Positions 1-7,221 of a stretch of DNA of 64,000 bases are shown one piece after another (the first letter of the stretch is position 1; each line of letters starts with the position of its first letter). The stretch comes from Marinoscillum sp. 108. GTDB lineage: Bacteria > Bacteroidota > Bacteroidia > Cytophagales > Cyclobacteriaceae. The stretch spans positions 496,001 through 560,000 of the forward strand of contig NZ_LR734808.1 in assembly GCF_902506655.1 (NCBI RefSeq), given 5' to 3'. The notes under the pieces are model-generated. The model worked only from the letters and a program-made list of their open reading frames with translations, had not been told where the DNA came from and did no database searches. Both the position numbers and the translations under genes were made by a program.

Positions 1-395
1 ACAAAAGCTCCTTTAATTTTAACAGGAAGTTTATCTCATTAGGTGTTCTAAAAAACTTTAAACTGACAGACAAGACTGTCAATAGTTTACAAGTTGGTAC
101 GGGGGCTAGCATCAATTTTCCTGGAACTCTGAAGAGAACCGAAAATGATAACGAACTAGGTGAGTCAAGTTATCATTCAAATTTCGGGCTTTATTTTGAA
201 CTCGCTTTGCGGTTAAAGCTTTCTGATAAGGTATACCTTGATCCAGCAATTAGATACAGAAGATTAAATTTTTCTGCTGAATCTTATTCGAATGGTCCAA
301 TTACAGATTTACCAGACTATCTGCAGGATTTGAATTCTAATGGTATTGAATTAGGCATCACCTTCGTTAAAAAACTAAAATCTAGCAAAAGATAA
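1..395 (+). CDS. C-terminal part of an outer-membrane beta-barrel protein (5' end outside window)
   Basis: The reading frame is open from base 3 to the stop at 393-395, so this is the 3' end of a gene that begins before the window. The last 130 residues alternate polar and hydrophobic residues in short strands (LYFELALRLKL, LDPAIRYRRLNF, IELGITFVKKL), as in small outer-membrane barrels of Bacteroidota. No start codon or signal peptide is visible, so the family cannot be named. An inverted repeat at 395-416 (AGCTCA/TGAGCT) follows the stop and may end transcription. The barrel call is an inference from strand pattern only. Confidence 0.5.
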   Translation, partial: KSSFNFNRKFISLGVLKNFKLTDKTVNSLQVGTGASINFPGTLKRTENDNELGESSYHSNFGLYFELALRLKLSDKVYLDPAIRYRRLNFSAESYSNGPITDLPDYLQDLNSNGIELGITFVKKLKSSKR

Positions 396-416
396 GCTCA
401 ATGAGCAAACTGAGCT
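395..416. terminator. Possible hairpin after the outer-membrane gene
   Basis: AGCTCA at 395-400 pairs with TGAGCT at 411-416 across a 10-base loop just after the stop codon. There is no clear T-tract, so the terminator role is weak. Confidence 0.3.
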
Positions 417-450
417 ATAGCAAATTTTAGTGCTGAACTGTAATTTTAGG

Positions 451-640
451 GGTTGCCTATTCCCGACGGGCTCTGACAGAAACGTTGCGTTTTTGCTTTG
501 TCAGCCTGAGCTCCGTCGAAGGGTGAGACAAAGCAGTGAGACCTCCTATAGCCAACAATGGTTTGATCAGGATAGAAAATCTGCTAGATTTGGTTGACAA
601 GCGGGCATCAACCACGGTGGTTGATGGGCGGTTGTTGTAG
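451..640 (+). repeat. Intergenic repeat A, copy 1 (REP-like palindrome plus terminal hairpin, candidate recombination site)
   Basis: This copy is nearly identical to 1633-1827 over its first 150 bases. It contains GCTTTGTC and GACAAAGC arms around the core CTGAGCTCCGTCGAAG, which resembles the CTGAGC..GTCGAAG palindromes scattered through Bacteroidota genomes. It ends in a 10-bp perfect hairpin, CATCAACCAC (606-615) / GTGGTTGATG (617-626), followed by GTTGTAG (634-640). The stem sequence differs from copy 2 but stays paired, so the structure is conserved rather than the letters. Read as a cassette site, GTTGTAG would be the core preceding the next gene. Confidence 0.6.
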
Positions 641-654
641 AGAATTACTTATAG

Positions 655-1485
655 ATGAGTGATTATTTAAAAGACAGTATAGAGACCGATTTCCGTAAAT
701 GGCTAGCATTTAGTGAGTCCATAAAAAGTAGTGATATGTTGAATAAGCTTACAAGAGCTATTAACAAAAAGAAATCTTATAAAGAAATCACGTTAAAGAA
801 GGAAAAGCAAAATGATAGAATAACATATTTCATTACCGAACAGGATAATTCAGTCATACTGCAATTAAACGATTATCAGTATCCTGAATTTTCAGGATAC
901 TTCACTGAACATTACGCTCAAGACATTTCTAAAAACAATACGAATTTCATAAAAAGTCCGGCCAGAAATAATAATTCAAGAAGTTTAGGTATTGCTAGCA
1001 ATAAAAACATCATTACCAACTACAACTATGATGAAGTTAAATCGTTGTGGGCTTTTTTGATCAAAATATCTAGTAGAAATAAGTTAAAACATACGCTGAC
1101 ATATAGCCTTGTAGCCTTATTAGTACTTCAATTAGTGATAATTCTAGGTAATGTTGGTAAAGTTAGGTTAGGTGACTTTGGAACATATACCATGTTTGCT
1201 TTGATGCTATTATTTTGGTATGTAAATATCTGGACCTATACCAAATTTTACTCTATGAACAATTCATACTGGGAAATATTTAGATTAACAGCTTATTATT
1301 TTTCGTTGGTTTGGCTTTTCTCTTTTTTAGAGGTTGGAATTATAGACTATTTCCAAGGCAAATTTAATGTCTGGTTTTCTTTACTTCTAGTGTTTTTAGG
1401 GCAAGTAGCTGCTATTCTAATTAGTCTCTTTACAACAGCAATAACCTACTTCATAAGAGGTGGAAAAGTTGTAACTGAAGAATAA
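655..1485 (+). CDS. Hypothetical four-helix membrane protein
   Basis: This 276-residue protein is not recognised. The N-terminal 135 residues are soluble, charged and Lys/Asn-rich. The C-terminal half has about four hydrophobic segments (near residues 145-165, 178-198, 213-235 and 240-265). The gene is AT-rich relative to the genes after 3.4 kb, which suits acquisition. It sits alone between the two copies of repeat A and starts 14 bases after a candidate cassette core site, so it may be the single gene of a mobile cassette. The ATG at 655 is the first in frame after the repeat. Confidence 0.7.
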   Translation: MSDYLKDSIETDFRKWLAFSESIKSSDMLNKLTRAINKKKSYKEITLKKEKQNDRITYFITEQDNSVILQLNDYQYPEFSGYFTEHYAQDISKNNTNFIKSPARNNNSRSLGIASNKNIITNYNYDEVKSLWAFLIKISSRNKLKHTLTYSLVALLVLQLVIILGNVGKVRLGDFGTYTMFALMLLFWYVNIWTYTKFYSMNNSYWEIFRLTAYYFSLVWLFSFLEVGIIDYFQGKFNVWFSLLLVFLGQVAAILISLFTTAITYFIRGGKVVTEE

Positions 1486-1511
1486 ACTCTTCACACCAAC
1501 ACCTATGAATG

Positions 1512-1620
1512 GGGTTTTATCAGTCAGGATAGTTTAGTGGGAATTGCTTACTATCCTAGCATATCCTAGCTGGTAGTTCAGATCTAACTCTCAGCTATAC
1601 CTGATAGCCTTTCAAAACCC
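1512..1620. repeat. Nested inverted repeat downstream of the four-helix gene
   Basis: GGGTTTTATCAG near 1512-1523 pairs with CTGAT and AAAACCC at 1601-1620 with an internal bulge. Inside it AGGATAGT (1526-1533) pairs with ACTATCCT (1550-1557). CATATCCTAGC then repeats part of the inner arm. The whole 110 bases can fold as one branched hairpin. It could be the transcription end of the preceding gene or part of a longer folded recombination site. Confidence 0.45.
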
Positions 1621-1632
1621 GTGAGGTATGGA

Positions 1633-1827
1633 GGTTGCCTATTCCGGGCGGGCTCTGACAGAAACGTTGCGTTTTTGCTTTGTCACACTGAGCTCCGTCG
1701 AAGGGTGAGACAAAGCAGTGGGATTCCCTATAGCCAACAATGGTTTGATCAGGTGTTAAAATCTGCTAGATTTGGTAACGTTATAAGGCGCATAACAACC
1801 ATTGTGGTTGTTAGCGGTTTGTTAAGC
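1633..1827 (+). repeat. Intergenic repeat A, copy 2, ending in an attC-like hairpin
   Basis: This is the second copy of the block at 451-640. Its terminal stem is TAACAACCA (1793-1801) / TGGTTGTTA (1805-1813), flanked by CGC and GCG with an unpaired A on the left arm. TGGTAAC lies at 1773-1779 and GTTAAGC at 1821-1827. The order RYYYAAC-like box, L'' arm with an extra base, short loop, L' arm and GTTRRRY box matches the layout of integron attC sites. An apparent reading frame across 1621-1854 is not considered coding. Confidence 0.6.
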
Positions 1828-1840
1828 ACAATAGAACTGC

Positions 1841-2527
1841 ATGGAATGGATTGACCAACTTGATAAGCTAAATAGAATCAACAAAGGAACTGAGGAGTTA
1901 TGGGTAAGCGGTCAAAAAATCAAGGAGTTAACATTTCTAAAGGATTTTAGGAATCTCAAAAAGCTTTTTCTTAGATCTTTTAAAACCACGAACCTCTCAC
2001 CACTAAAAAGCCTGACGGAACTAAAGCATCTTGAATTAACTAATGTAGGTAATGGTGGAAATTTGGAAGCGATTTCTCATTTAACATCGTTACAAGAACT
2101 GATAATTCAAACTCCTCCTGGCTGGGATGGCGGATCTAAAAGACTATCATATGACTCATTAGCTCCATTGAGAAACTTGGAAAACTTAGTCAGTCTAACT
2201 CTACTGGACGTCCTTTTTACTAATGATGAACTAACTCCATTGACTCACCTCAAATCTTTGGATCAGTTAGATACTAGAAACACTTTCACAACTGCCGCCT
2301 TTGTCGAACTGAATATCTCTCAACCTAAATTAAAATGCCGCTATACCAAACCATATACGATTTGGGAGGGGTTCGAATATTATAGATGCAAAAAATGCGG
2401 TAGTATGAAAGTTGAATTCAGTGGAATTGACTTGAAGCGAAGAGTTTTCTGCCTGAACTGCAATAAGAAAAAAACTGACGAACTCATCGAACGATTCAAC
2501 GAAATAAAGGCGAAAAAAAGTGCTTAA
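1841..2527 (+). CDS. Leucine-rich-repeat protein with C-terminal zinc ribbon
   Basis: This is a 228-residue protein. Residues about 25-165 are irregular leucine-rich repeats (LTFLKDFRNLKKLFLRS, LKSLTELKHLELTN, LSPLKS-like units). Residues about 180-215 carry a four-cysteine zinc ribbon (YRCKKCG ... FCLNCNKKK). LRR proteins of this type are usually protein-binding modules; no specific role is known. The start at 1841 lies 14 bases after the GTTAAGC core of the preceding repeat. The stop codon TAA (2525-2527) is embedded in GCTTAAC (2522-2528), as is common where integron cassette genes run into their recombination site. Confidence 0.7.
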   Translation: MEWIDQLDKLNRINKGTEELWVSGQKIKELTFLKDFRNLKKLFLRSFKTTNLSPLKSLTELKHLELTNVGNGGNLEAISHLTSLQELIIQTPPGWDGGSKRLSYDSLAPLRNLENLVSLTLLDVLFTNDELTPLTHLKSLDQLDTRNTFTTAAFVELNISQPKLKCRYTKPYTIWEGFEYYRCKKCGSMKVEFSGIDLKRRVFCLNCNKKKTDELIERFNEIKAKKSA

Positions 2528-2752
2528 CATTATGTATAAGGCATGTGCTTCAGTGCTTTCTACAACTGCGTCGAGACTTGACCGTTTCGTCAGCCGCCGA
2601 GAAAGTCTTGAGTTATTTACCAAACTCAGCTCGTGGGATTTTTTCACTTCAGAACGCACTGCCTTCTGCAAACTTTGGAAGCACCGGCAGACTTCACTAT
2701 TTTAGTGCTGTCCACAAAGTGAGAGCACACGCCTCATACATGGGCGTTATGA
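2520..2752 (+). repeat. Intergenic repeat B, copy 1, with complementary ends (candidate long attC)
   Basis: The left end GTGCTTAACA then ATTATGTATAAGGCATGTGCTT (2520-2549, quoted in two pieces) is complementary, with a few mismatches, to the right end GAGCACACGCCTCATACAT then GTTATG (2723-2751). About 170 bases lie between and are shared with copy 2 at 3193-3390. GCTTAAC fits RYYYAAC. The right core, GTTATGA, fits GTTRRRY only loosely. At about 230 bases it is longer than typical attC sites. Confidence 0.5.
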
Positions 2753-2769
2753 TGCATCGTGGACAACTC

Positions 2770-3186
2770 ATGACTAACGAAGAATTCAAGAACCTTATTA
2801 ACCAACTCCTTTCTCCTCTTGGCCTCAAGAGACGTGGTAACTATTGGCGAACGGAGACAGAACATCTGGAAAAGATCTGCAACCTTCAAAAGTGCAACTT
2901 TAGTAACTTGTACTACTTCAACTATGGATTCAATTTCAAGAATCTGAAATATGATGACGTAACAACGCACATCGGAAGTAGACTTTCACAGATAACAGCA
3001 TTTGACCTGGAAGCAACCATGAACGACTCAACTCGAAGAGAATTGCTGGAACAGCTAATTTCCACCGAACTAACCCCAAAGTTGCAATTGAACACGGAAG
3101 CCGACATTATCGGACACCTTAGCGAGCTAACACACCCCAACGCCATCCCGCTTAAGGTGAAGGAATATCTGCAGCTGAACGACTAA
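2770..3186 (+). CDS. DUF4304-like protein
   Basis: This 139-residue soluble protein opens with MTNEEFKNLINQLLSPLGLK followed by RRGNYWR and a QKCNFSNLYYFNYGF segment. That resembles the DUF4304 pattern of a C-terminal-lobe fold seen in small bacterial orphan genes; the function of that family is unknown. In-frame ATGs at 2749 and 2752 are alternative starts and would lie inside the right core of repeat B. 2770 is preferred because the family begins at MTNEE. The stop (3184-3186) is followed within 7 bases by CCACAAC, the left core of repeat B copy 2. Confidence 0.6.
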   Translation: MTNEEFKNLINQLLSPLGLKRRGNYWRTETEHLEKICNLQKCNFSNLYYFNYGFNFKNLKYDDVTTHIGSRLSQITAFDLEATMNDSTRRELLEQLISTELTPKLQLNTEADIIGHLSELTHPNAIPLKVKEYLQLND

Positions 3187-3192
3187 TACGCA

Positions 3193-3390
3193 CCACAACA
3201 TTATGTATGAAGGCATGTGCTTACCTGCTTTCTGCAATCTGCAATCTGCATCTGGACTTGACCGTAAGTCAGCCGCCGAGAAAGTTTGTGAGTTCTTCAG
3301 AAACTTCAGCTCATGGGAGTTTTTCATCTTTCTGAACGCACTGCTTTCTGCAAACGTTGGAAGCACTGGCAGACTTCACTATTTTACGTG
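3193..3390 (+). repeat. Intergenic repeat B, copy 2, lacking the right arm
   Basis: CCACAAC (3193-3199) then ATTATGTATGAAGGCATGTGC matches the left end of copy 1, and the body follows through GCAGACTTCACTATTTTA near 3389. After that the two copies diverge: the GAGCACACGCCTCATACAT right arm is absent and only a partial second CACTATTTTA occurs at 3405-3414. The copy is therefore broken at its right side, which fits the end of a cassette run. Confidence 0.55.
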
Positions 3391-3436
3391 ATTCTAAAGA
3401 ATTCACTATTTTACCGCTCAAGACAATATCCAGAAA

Positions 3437-3823
3437 ATGATTCAACTGGCCAGGTACATCGTGATCCTTTTTGCTGCTTTTCTGATTTACGTCGGTTTTC
3501 TGATGTTACTGAACCCCGTCAAGGCTCGGGAGTATCTCAGAAAGGCCGGAAGCACCAATTTTATCAACTACTTCGAAATCACCATTCGGATGATCCCGGC
3601 GGCCGGTCTCATTATATCCGCCGAGTTGTCAAAGTTTCCTGAAGTGTTTACCCTGCTGGGTTGGTTTATGATCGCCACTTCTTTCATCCTTTATTTTGTC
3701 CCAAGGAGGCTCCATCATCATTACGCCCTTTGGTGTGCAGACATTCTCAAGCCCGCGTACATTCGACTGACTGCTCCATTCTCCATGCTATTTGGGTGCG
3801 CGATTATTTATGCCTTCCTGTAA
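3437..3823 (+). CDS. Small hypothetical membrane protein
   Basis: This 128-residue protein has about four hydrophobic segments (residues 3-25, 45-62, 67-87 and 110-128) and a basic, His-containing loop PRRLHHHY between the third and fourth. It is not assigned to a named family. It follows the broken repeat B copy and is on the opposite strand from the cupin gene after it. The ATG at 3437 is the first after the repeat. Base composition is already that of the genes to the right, so it probably lies outside the cassette run. Confidence 0.6.
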   Translation: MIQLARYIVILFAAFLIYVGFLMLLNPVKAREYLRKAGSTNFINYFEITIRMIPAAGLIISAELSKFPEVFTLLGWFMIATSFILYFVPRRLHHHYALWCADILKPAYIRLTAPFSMLFGCAIIYAFL

Positions 3824-3947
3824 AAGATATCGAGTGATAGGTGATCATCCCCAATGGCCATGACTTACCCAGGAGGGGAGTTGTGTATCCCGACCAGTGT
3901 GGTTTTTTTAAGGCGATCACAAAGCGTGGATGACCACCTTCCAGTGT

Positions 3948-4355
3948 TTATTTGTTTTCTTCGAACCAGCTGACGATAGCGGGCATGTTTCGCTCAAAGC
4001 CCCCGGGAATGAAAAAATTGAGCAGTCCGGCTCGCTTTTCCGTCTGGTTTTTGAAATCGTGAAGGGTCTTTGCGGGGATTCTTAAAAATGCGCCTTTCTT
4101 GGCTTGCACCCATTCCTGCCCGATCAATACGGAGACCGTTCCCTCCAGAACATAAAACACCTCATCATTTTCTTCATGCAGGTGGGCACCCGGCCCGTCA
4201 GTGTTTGGCTCCAGCCACCACTCCGAAATGCTGTATTTTTCATCGGTTTCGTTCTCGTCGGCTTTGAACACGGCGGTCATACGCCCGCAGTTATAGGTTC
4301 TGCCTTCACCGGCATGGAGAACGAGCGGTTCGGTAGCGTTGTGCTTATGGTTCAT
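3948..4355 (-). CDS. Cupin-domain protein
   Basis: This 135-residue single-domain cupin shows motif 1 as GAHLHEENDEVFYVLEG (residues about 56-72), with the metal-binding His-x-His reduced to a single HLH pair plus Glu. Motif 2 is IPAKTLHDFKN (about 93-103) with the last His ligand. Such small cupins include quercetinase-like dioxygenases, isomerases and sugar-binding proteins, and the substrate cannot be inferred here. It is cytoplasmic and has no signal peptide. The next gene on the same strand (RibD-C type) lies 190 bases beyond its start. Confidence 0.8.
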   Translation of the reverse strand: MNHKHNATEPLVLHAGEGRTYNCGRMTAVFKADENETDEKYSISEWWLEPNTDGPGAHLHEENDEVFYVLEGTVSVLIGQEWVQAKKGAFLRIPAKTLHDFKNQTEKRAGLLNFFIPGGFERNMPAIVSWFEENK

Positions 4356-4545
4356 TGGTTGAGGTTAGGTTTTAGTAATGGCTCCGTTGTGGTCACAATA
4401 CCCGGAGGCAACAAGATAAGTCAAAACTCCAGGACTCCAAACCCTCAGAAGACGGATTTAGGAGGCTGTGCATTGCTAGTTGGGAAATACCTGTATGATG
4501 GCTTAGTGATGTCCAGCACTAAAAATGGCGTTTGAGCCTGGGCTA

Positions 4546-5088
4546 CTAAGCAGGTTCGTAGATCAGCTGCACCACTCCTGATTGGAAGGTCCTGGTCTCG
4601 ATCAATTTTAGGCCCAAGCGTTCTTTCAGGTGTTTGAATAGTGGTTTTCCTCTTCCCAACACTACGGGGTGTACAGAGAGTCTATAGCGGTCTATGAGAC
4701 CGTGCCGAATAAACGAGGTAATCAAGCCGGCGCCCCCATAGAGCCAGATATCTTTCCCATCTTGCTTTTTGATTTCTGCTACCTTTCCGACCAGATCGGA
4801 GCTGATGAAGGTGGCTCGATCATCTTGCCTGAGCTGGCTCGTAAATACCACCTTTTGCATTGAATGAACCGCTCTCCAGAGCCGTTGCTCTGCCGGACTG
4901 GCCTGGGTATCGGGTTGAAAATTGCCCCAGGCATCGTAGCTGACCCTGCCATAAAATATGGTGTCGACACCTGCCAGAAACCCTTCAAAGTCCATGTCAT
5001 CGTCCATGATACACCAGTCGATTTCACCTTCGGGCCCTTCGATGAATCCATCAAGCGTTACTGCCAGATCTAATAGTATGTTTCTCAT
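4546..5088 (-). CDS. Dihydrofolate reductase family (RibD C-terminal-like) protein 1
   Basis: The protein is 180 residues from the chosen start, an ATG directly before the family opening MRNILLDLAVTLDGFIEG; an upstream ATG at 5124 would add 12 residues. It has the RibD-C/DHFR-like fold signatures: an N-terminal strand with the SLDG-equivalent TLDGFI, GRVSYD, the DIWLYGGAGLITSFIRHGL segment, and HPVVLGRGKPLFK near the C-terminus. Members are NADPH-dependent reductases related to the riboflavin enzyme RibD, and most are uncharacterised. It is one of four paralogous members in the window. Confidence 0.8.
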   Translation of the reverse strand: MRNILLDLAVTLDGFIEGPEGEIDWCIMDDDMDFEGFLAGVDTIFYGRVSYDAWGNFQPDTQASPAEQRLWRAVHSMQKVVFTSQLRQDDRATFISSDLVGKVAEIKKQDGKDIWLYGGAGLITSFIRHGLIDRYRLSVHPVVLGRGKPLFKHLKERLGLKLIETRTFQSGVVQLIYEPA

Positions 5089-5139
5089 TCCTGTTGTTGG
5101 TTGCGCAATGTCAGGTTGGGTCACCTGGTTACTGCTTAG

Positions 5140-5883
5140 TCAATTAATAATTTCTCCCTTGTTGTTGGCCAGCTTTTCGCGCCATTTTTGGATCTCCTCT
5201 GGTGTTTGTCTGCCCCAGTCGGCTACCTCACCCACGATCTTCAGCGGTGCCTCCGTGCGATAGGAGCGAGTGGGGTTCCCCGGAAATTTTTTGTCGGTCA
5301 CATTGGGGTCATTTTCGAAAACCCCGGAGGGCTCCACGATGTACACACGTTCACGTCCCTCACCGTTGGCCAGGGCAGCGGCCAGTCCAGCATTATTCGC
5401 TAAGGCGGTGAAATAGATGTGATTCATTTTGAGGTCGGTCTTGTAGTTAGATAGGTTTCCGGCTACCAGCAAGTCGCCTACCTGCAGGTCTGCTTTTGTT
5501 CCGTGGTAAAAGGGTCCTTTGTCAGAGGGCTTGGCTTGAAATGAAGCCCCTAATGCATGATGTTCCTGGGCTTTGTCTGCGTCGCCCAGCTCTTCGTAGC
5601 AGAGACCTATATTGGTATATAATGCGGGGAAAGCACTCGCCACCGTGTCGTCGTTTACCTTCAGTGCATAAGTCAATGTCGTTTCCAGCCATTTCAGCCG
5701 ATCGGAGACCTTGTGTTGATGTCTGGCGACATAATGAGCAGCCATAAACTTTTCAAAGTCGTTAGTGGCTTCGTTCCAGGCTTGAAGAAACAGCCGGTTG
5801 GCCGCTGTGGGCTGGTCGTTCTCTTCCATGGCCATACCCTGTAGGCAGCGTTTGACAATGTGGTTGTTGGGGTTGAATTCCAT
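5140..5883 (-). CDS. arr: Rifampin ADP-ribosyltransferase (Arr) with N-terminal TPR-like domain
   Basis: This 247-residue protein has two parts. Residues about 1-120 are helical with a TPR-like unit (ALYTNIGLCYEELGDADKA). Residues about 122-230 are a complete Arr domain: FYHGTKADLQVGDLL, NHIYFTALANNA, RVYIVEPSGVFENDPN, TDKKFPGNPTRSYRT and IVGEVADW. The His, Tyr and Asp known to be catalytic in mycobacterial Arr appear as H in YHGTK, Y in IYFT and D in ENDPN. Arr transfers ADP-ribose from NAD to rifamycins and inactivates them. The start at 5883 is the first ATG of the frame. It is near RibD-C-type genes on the same strand. Confidence 0.9.
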   Translation of the reverse strand: MEFNPNNHIVKRCLQGMAMEENDQPTAANRLFLQAWNEATNDFEKFMAAHYVARHQHKVSDRLKWLETTLTYALKVNDDTVASAFPALYTNIGLCYEELGDADKAQEHHALGASFQAKPSDKGPFYHGTKADLQVGDLLVAGNLSNYKTDLKMNHIYFTALANNAGLAAALANGEGRERVYIVEPSGVFENDPNVTDKKFPGNPTRSYRTEAPLKIVGEVADWGRQTPEEIQKWREKLANNKGEIIN

Positions 5884-5947
5884 TTACTGATTGTTTGGTA
5901 ATTATATGATCCAATCATTTATCTAGCCAGGAGCTACCTTTGAATCA

Positions 5948-6592
5948 TCATTTTTTCTTGAGAAAGGCATGTGCCGCTTTTTCTCCATAGGTGACCTGAG
6001 TATCCGTAAATCCCAGTTGGGGTAGATCCAGTCCTGCGAAAAGCGGTTCGCCGGATCCAAGCAAGATGGGGGATAAGGCCAGGTGCATTTCATCCATCAG
6101 TCCGGCTTGCAGAAATTGACGAATGGTAGATACCCCACCGCCAATACGGATGTCTTTTCCATGAGCCACCTCGCGGGCTTTTTCTAGTGCGACTTCTATA
6201 CCACCGGTCACAAAATGAAAAGTAGTACCTCCCCGCATGGTGACAGGTGGTCTTGCATGATGGGTCAAAACAAACACAGGAACGTGATATGGCGGATTCT
6301 CACCCCACCAGCCTTTCCATTCATCATTTGGCCAAGGGCCGCGTATGGGGCCAAACATATTGCGTCCCATAATCCATGCACCGATGTTTTCAAATGACTT
6401 TTCAACAAACTCATTGTCTATTCCCTCCATACCTCCGTCTCTTCCGCCCATTTGCTGAAACCTTTTGGTAGAAAACATCCATTCATGAAGTTCCTCGCCA
6501 CCCACACCCAGGGGGTTCTCCATACTTTGATCAGAACCGGCTCCAAAACCGTCCAATGAAACCGAGAATGCTGTTACTTTAACCTTGCTCAT
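5948..6592 (-). CDS. Dihydrofolate reductase family (RibD C-terminal-like) protein 2
   Basis: This is a 214-residue protein. It opens with KVTAFSVSLDGFGAG, the family's SLDG turn. It has IMGRNMFGPIRGPW, typical of members that reduce or bind nucleotide-like substrates, and then IRIGGGVSTIRQFLQAGLMD and SPILLGSGEPLFAGLD. The Gly-rich insertion MGGRDGGMEG is usual in this subgroup. The gene is separate from its neighbours by about 65-80 bases. Function is inferred from fold only. Confidence 0.8.
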   Translation of the reverse strand: MSKVKVTAFSVSLDGFGAGSDQSMENPLGVGGEELHEWMFSTKRFQQMGGRDGGMEGIDNEFVEKSFENIGAWIMGRNMFGPIRGPWPNDEWKGWWGENPPYHVPVFVLTHHARPPVTMRGGTTFHFVTGGIEVALEKAREVAHGKDIRIGGGVSTIRQFLQAGLMDEMHLALSPILLGSGEPLFAGLDLPQLGFTDTQVTYGEKAAHAFLKKK

Positions 6593-6671
6593 ACTTGACT
6601 TCTTCGTTTTTGAATTGTTGATCTAAAAAACCTGTATATCCTATTGATCCCGGAACTCATGATTCATGATT

Positions 6672-7139
6672 TTAATCGGGAGTAATCCCTGACCTCAGCG
6701 AACTTGTTTTTTCGTTCATGATCTCGATAGCTTTCAGGAAATAGGCCTCAAGGGTTTTGATTTCGGTGTCAGAAAATGAGGCAAAGAGCTCATCCGTACT
6801 GTCCTGGAAATCCTTGTAAAGAGGCTCTAAAAGCGCCACAATATTTGCGGTGTTGGGTTCGATGAAAACCTTCCGCCGATCGTTCTTGTCCAGTCGTCTT
6901 TTTACCAGTTTTTTCTTTTCAAACCGGTCTATCAGCCCCGTGACCGCTCCGGCCGTCATGCCAGTCAGGGTGGTGAGTTCACCGGCTGTCATTCGCCCCT
7001 TTTGGATCAGAAAACCCAGGTACTTATGGTCCGTCCCCGTGAGACCGGCTTTTCGGCCTATTGCTTCGTGCATCTGGGTAGAGGAGTATGCATATAGTTG
7101 GCTCAACTTTCTGATCTGAATAATGGTTTCGTTTGGCAT
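6672..7139 (-). CDS. MarR-family transcriptional regulator
   Basis: This 155-residue winged-helix protein contains the recognition region MTAGELTTLTGMTAGAVTGL and the wing VKRRLDKNDRRKVFIEP, both standard for MarR dimers. Long helices at both ends give the dimer interface. It precedes the 5948 gene on the same strand by 80 bases, so the two may be co-transcribed and this may regulate that gene. MarR proteins usually repress adjacent detoxification genes and release DNA on binding phenolic or oxidising ligands. The ligand is unknown here. Confidence 0.88.
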   Translation of the reverse strand: MPNETIIQIRKLSQLYAYSSTQMHEAIGRKAGLTGTDHKYLGFLIQKGRMTAGELTTLTGMTAGAVTGLIDRFEKKKLVKRRLDKNDRRKVFIEPNTANIVALLEPLYKDFQDSTDELFASFSDTEIKTLEAYFLKAIEIMNEKTSSLRSGITPD

Positions 7140-7221
7140 TTTATATTTTACATACTAAATAGTTTAGTTGCTAAAATAATAATAAATAAACCTTTTTACC
7201 AAACGGTCTCCAATAAAGCGA

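Noticed and set aside
1621-1854. Apparent 77-residue frame across repeat A copy 2
   Set aside because: It lies within the repeated non-coding block, has no plausible start signal, and the equivalent stretch in copy 1 is not an open gene.
2330-3366. Several minus-strand frames of 70-113 residues across repeat B
   Set aside because: They are shadows of the LRR and DUF4304-like genes and the repeat, and have no family resemblance.
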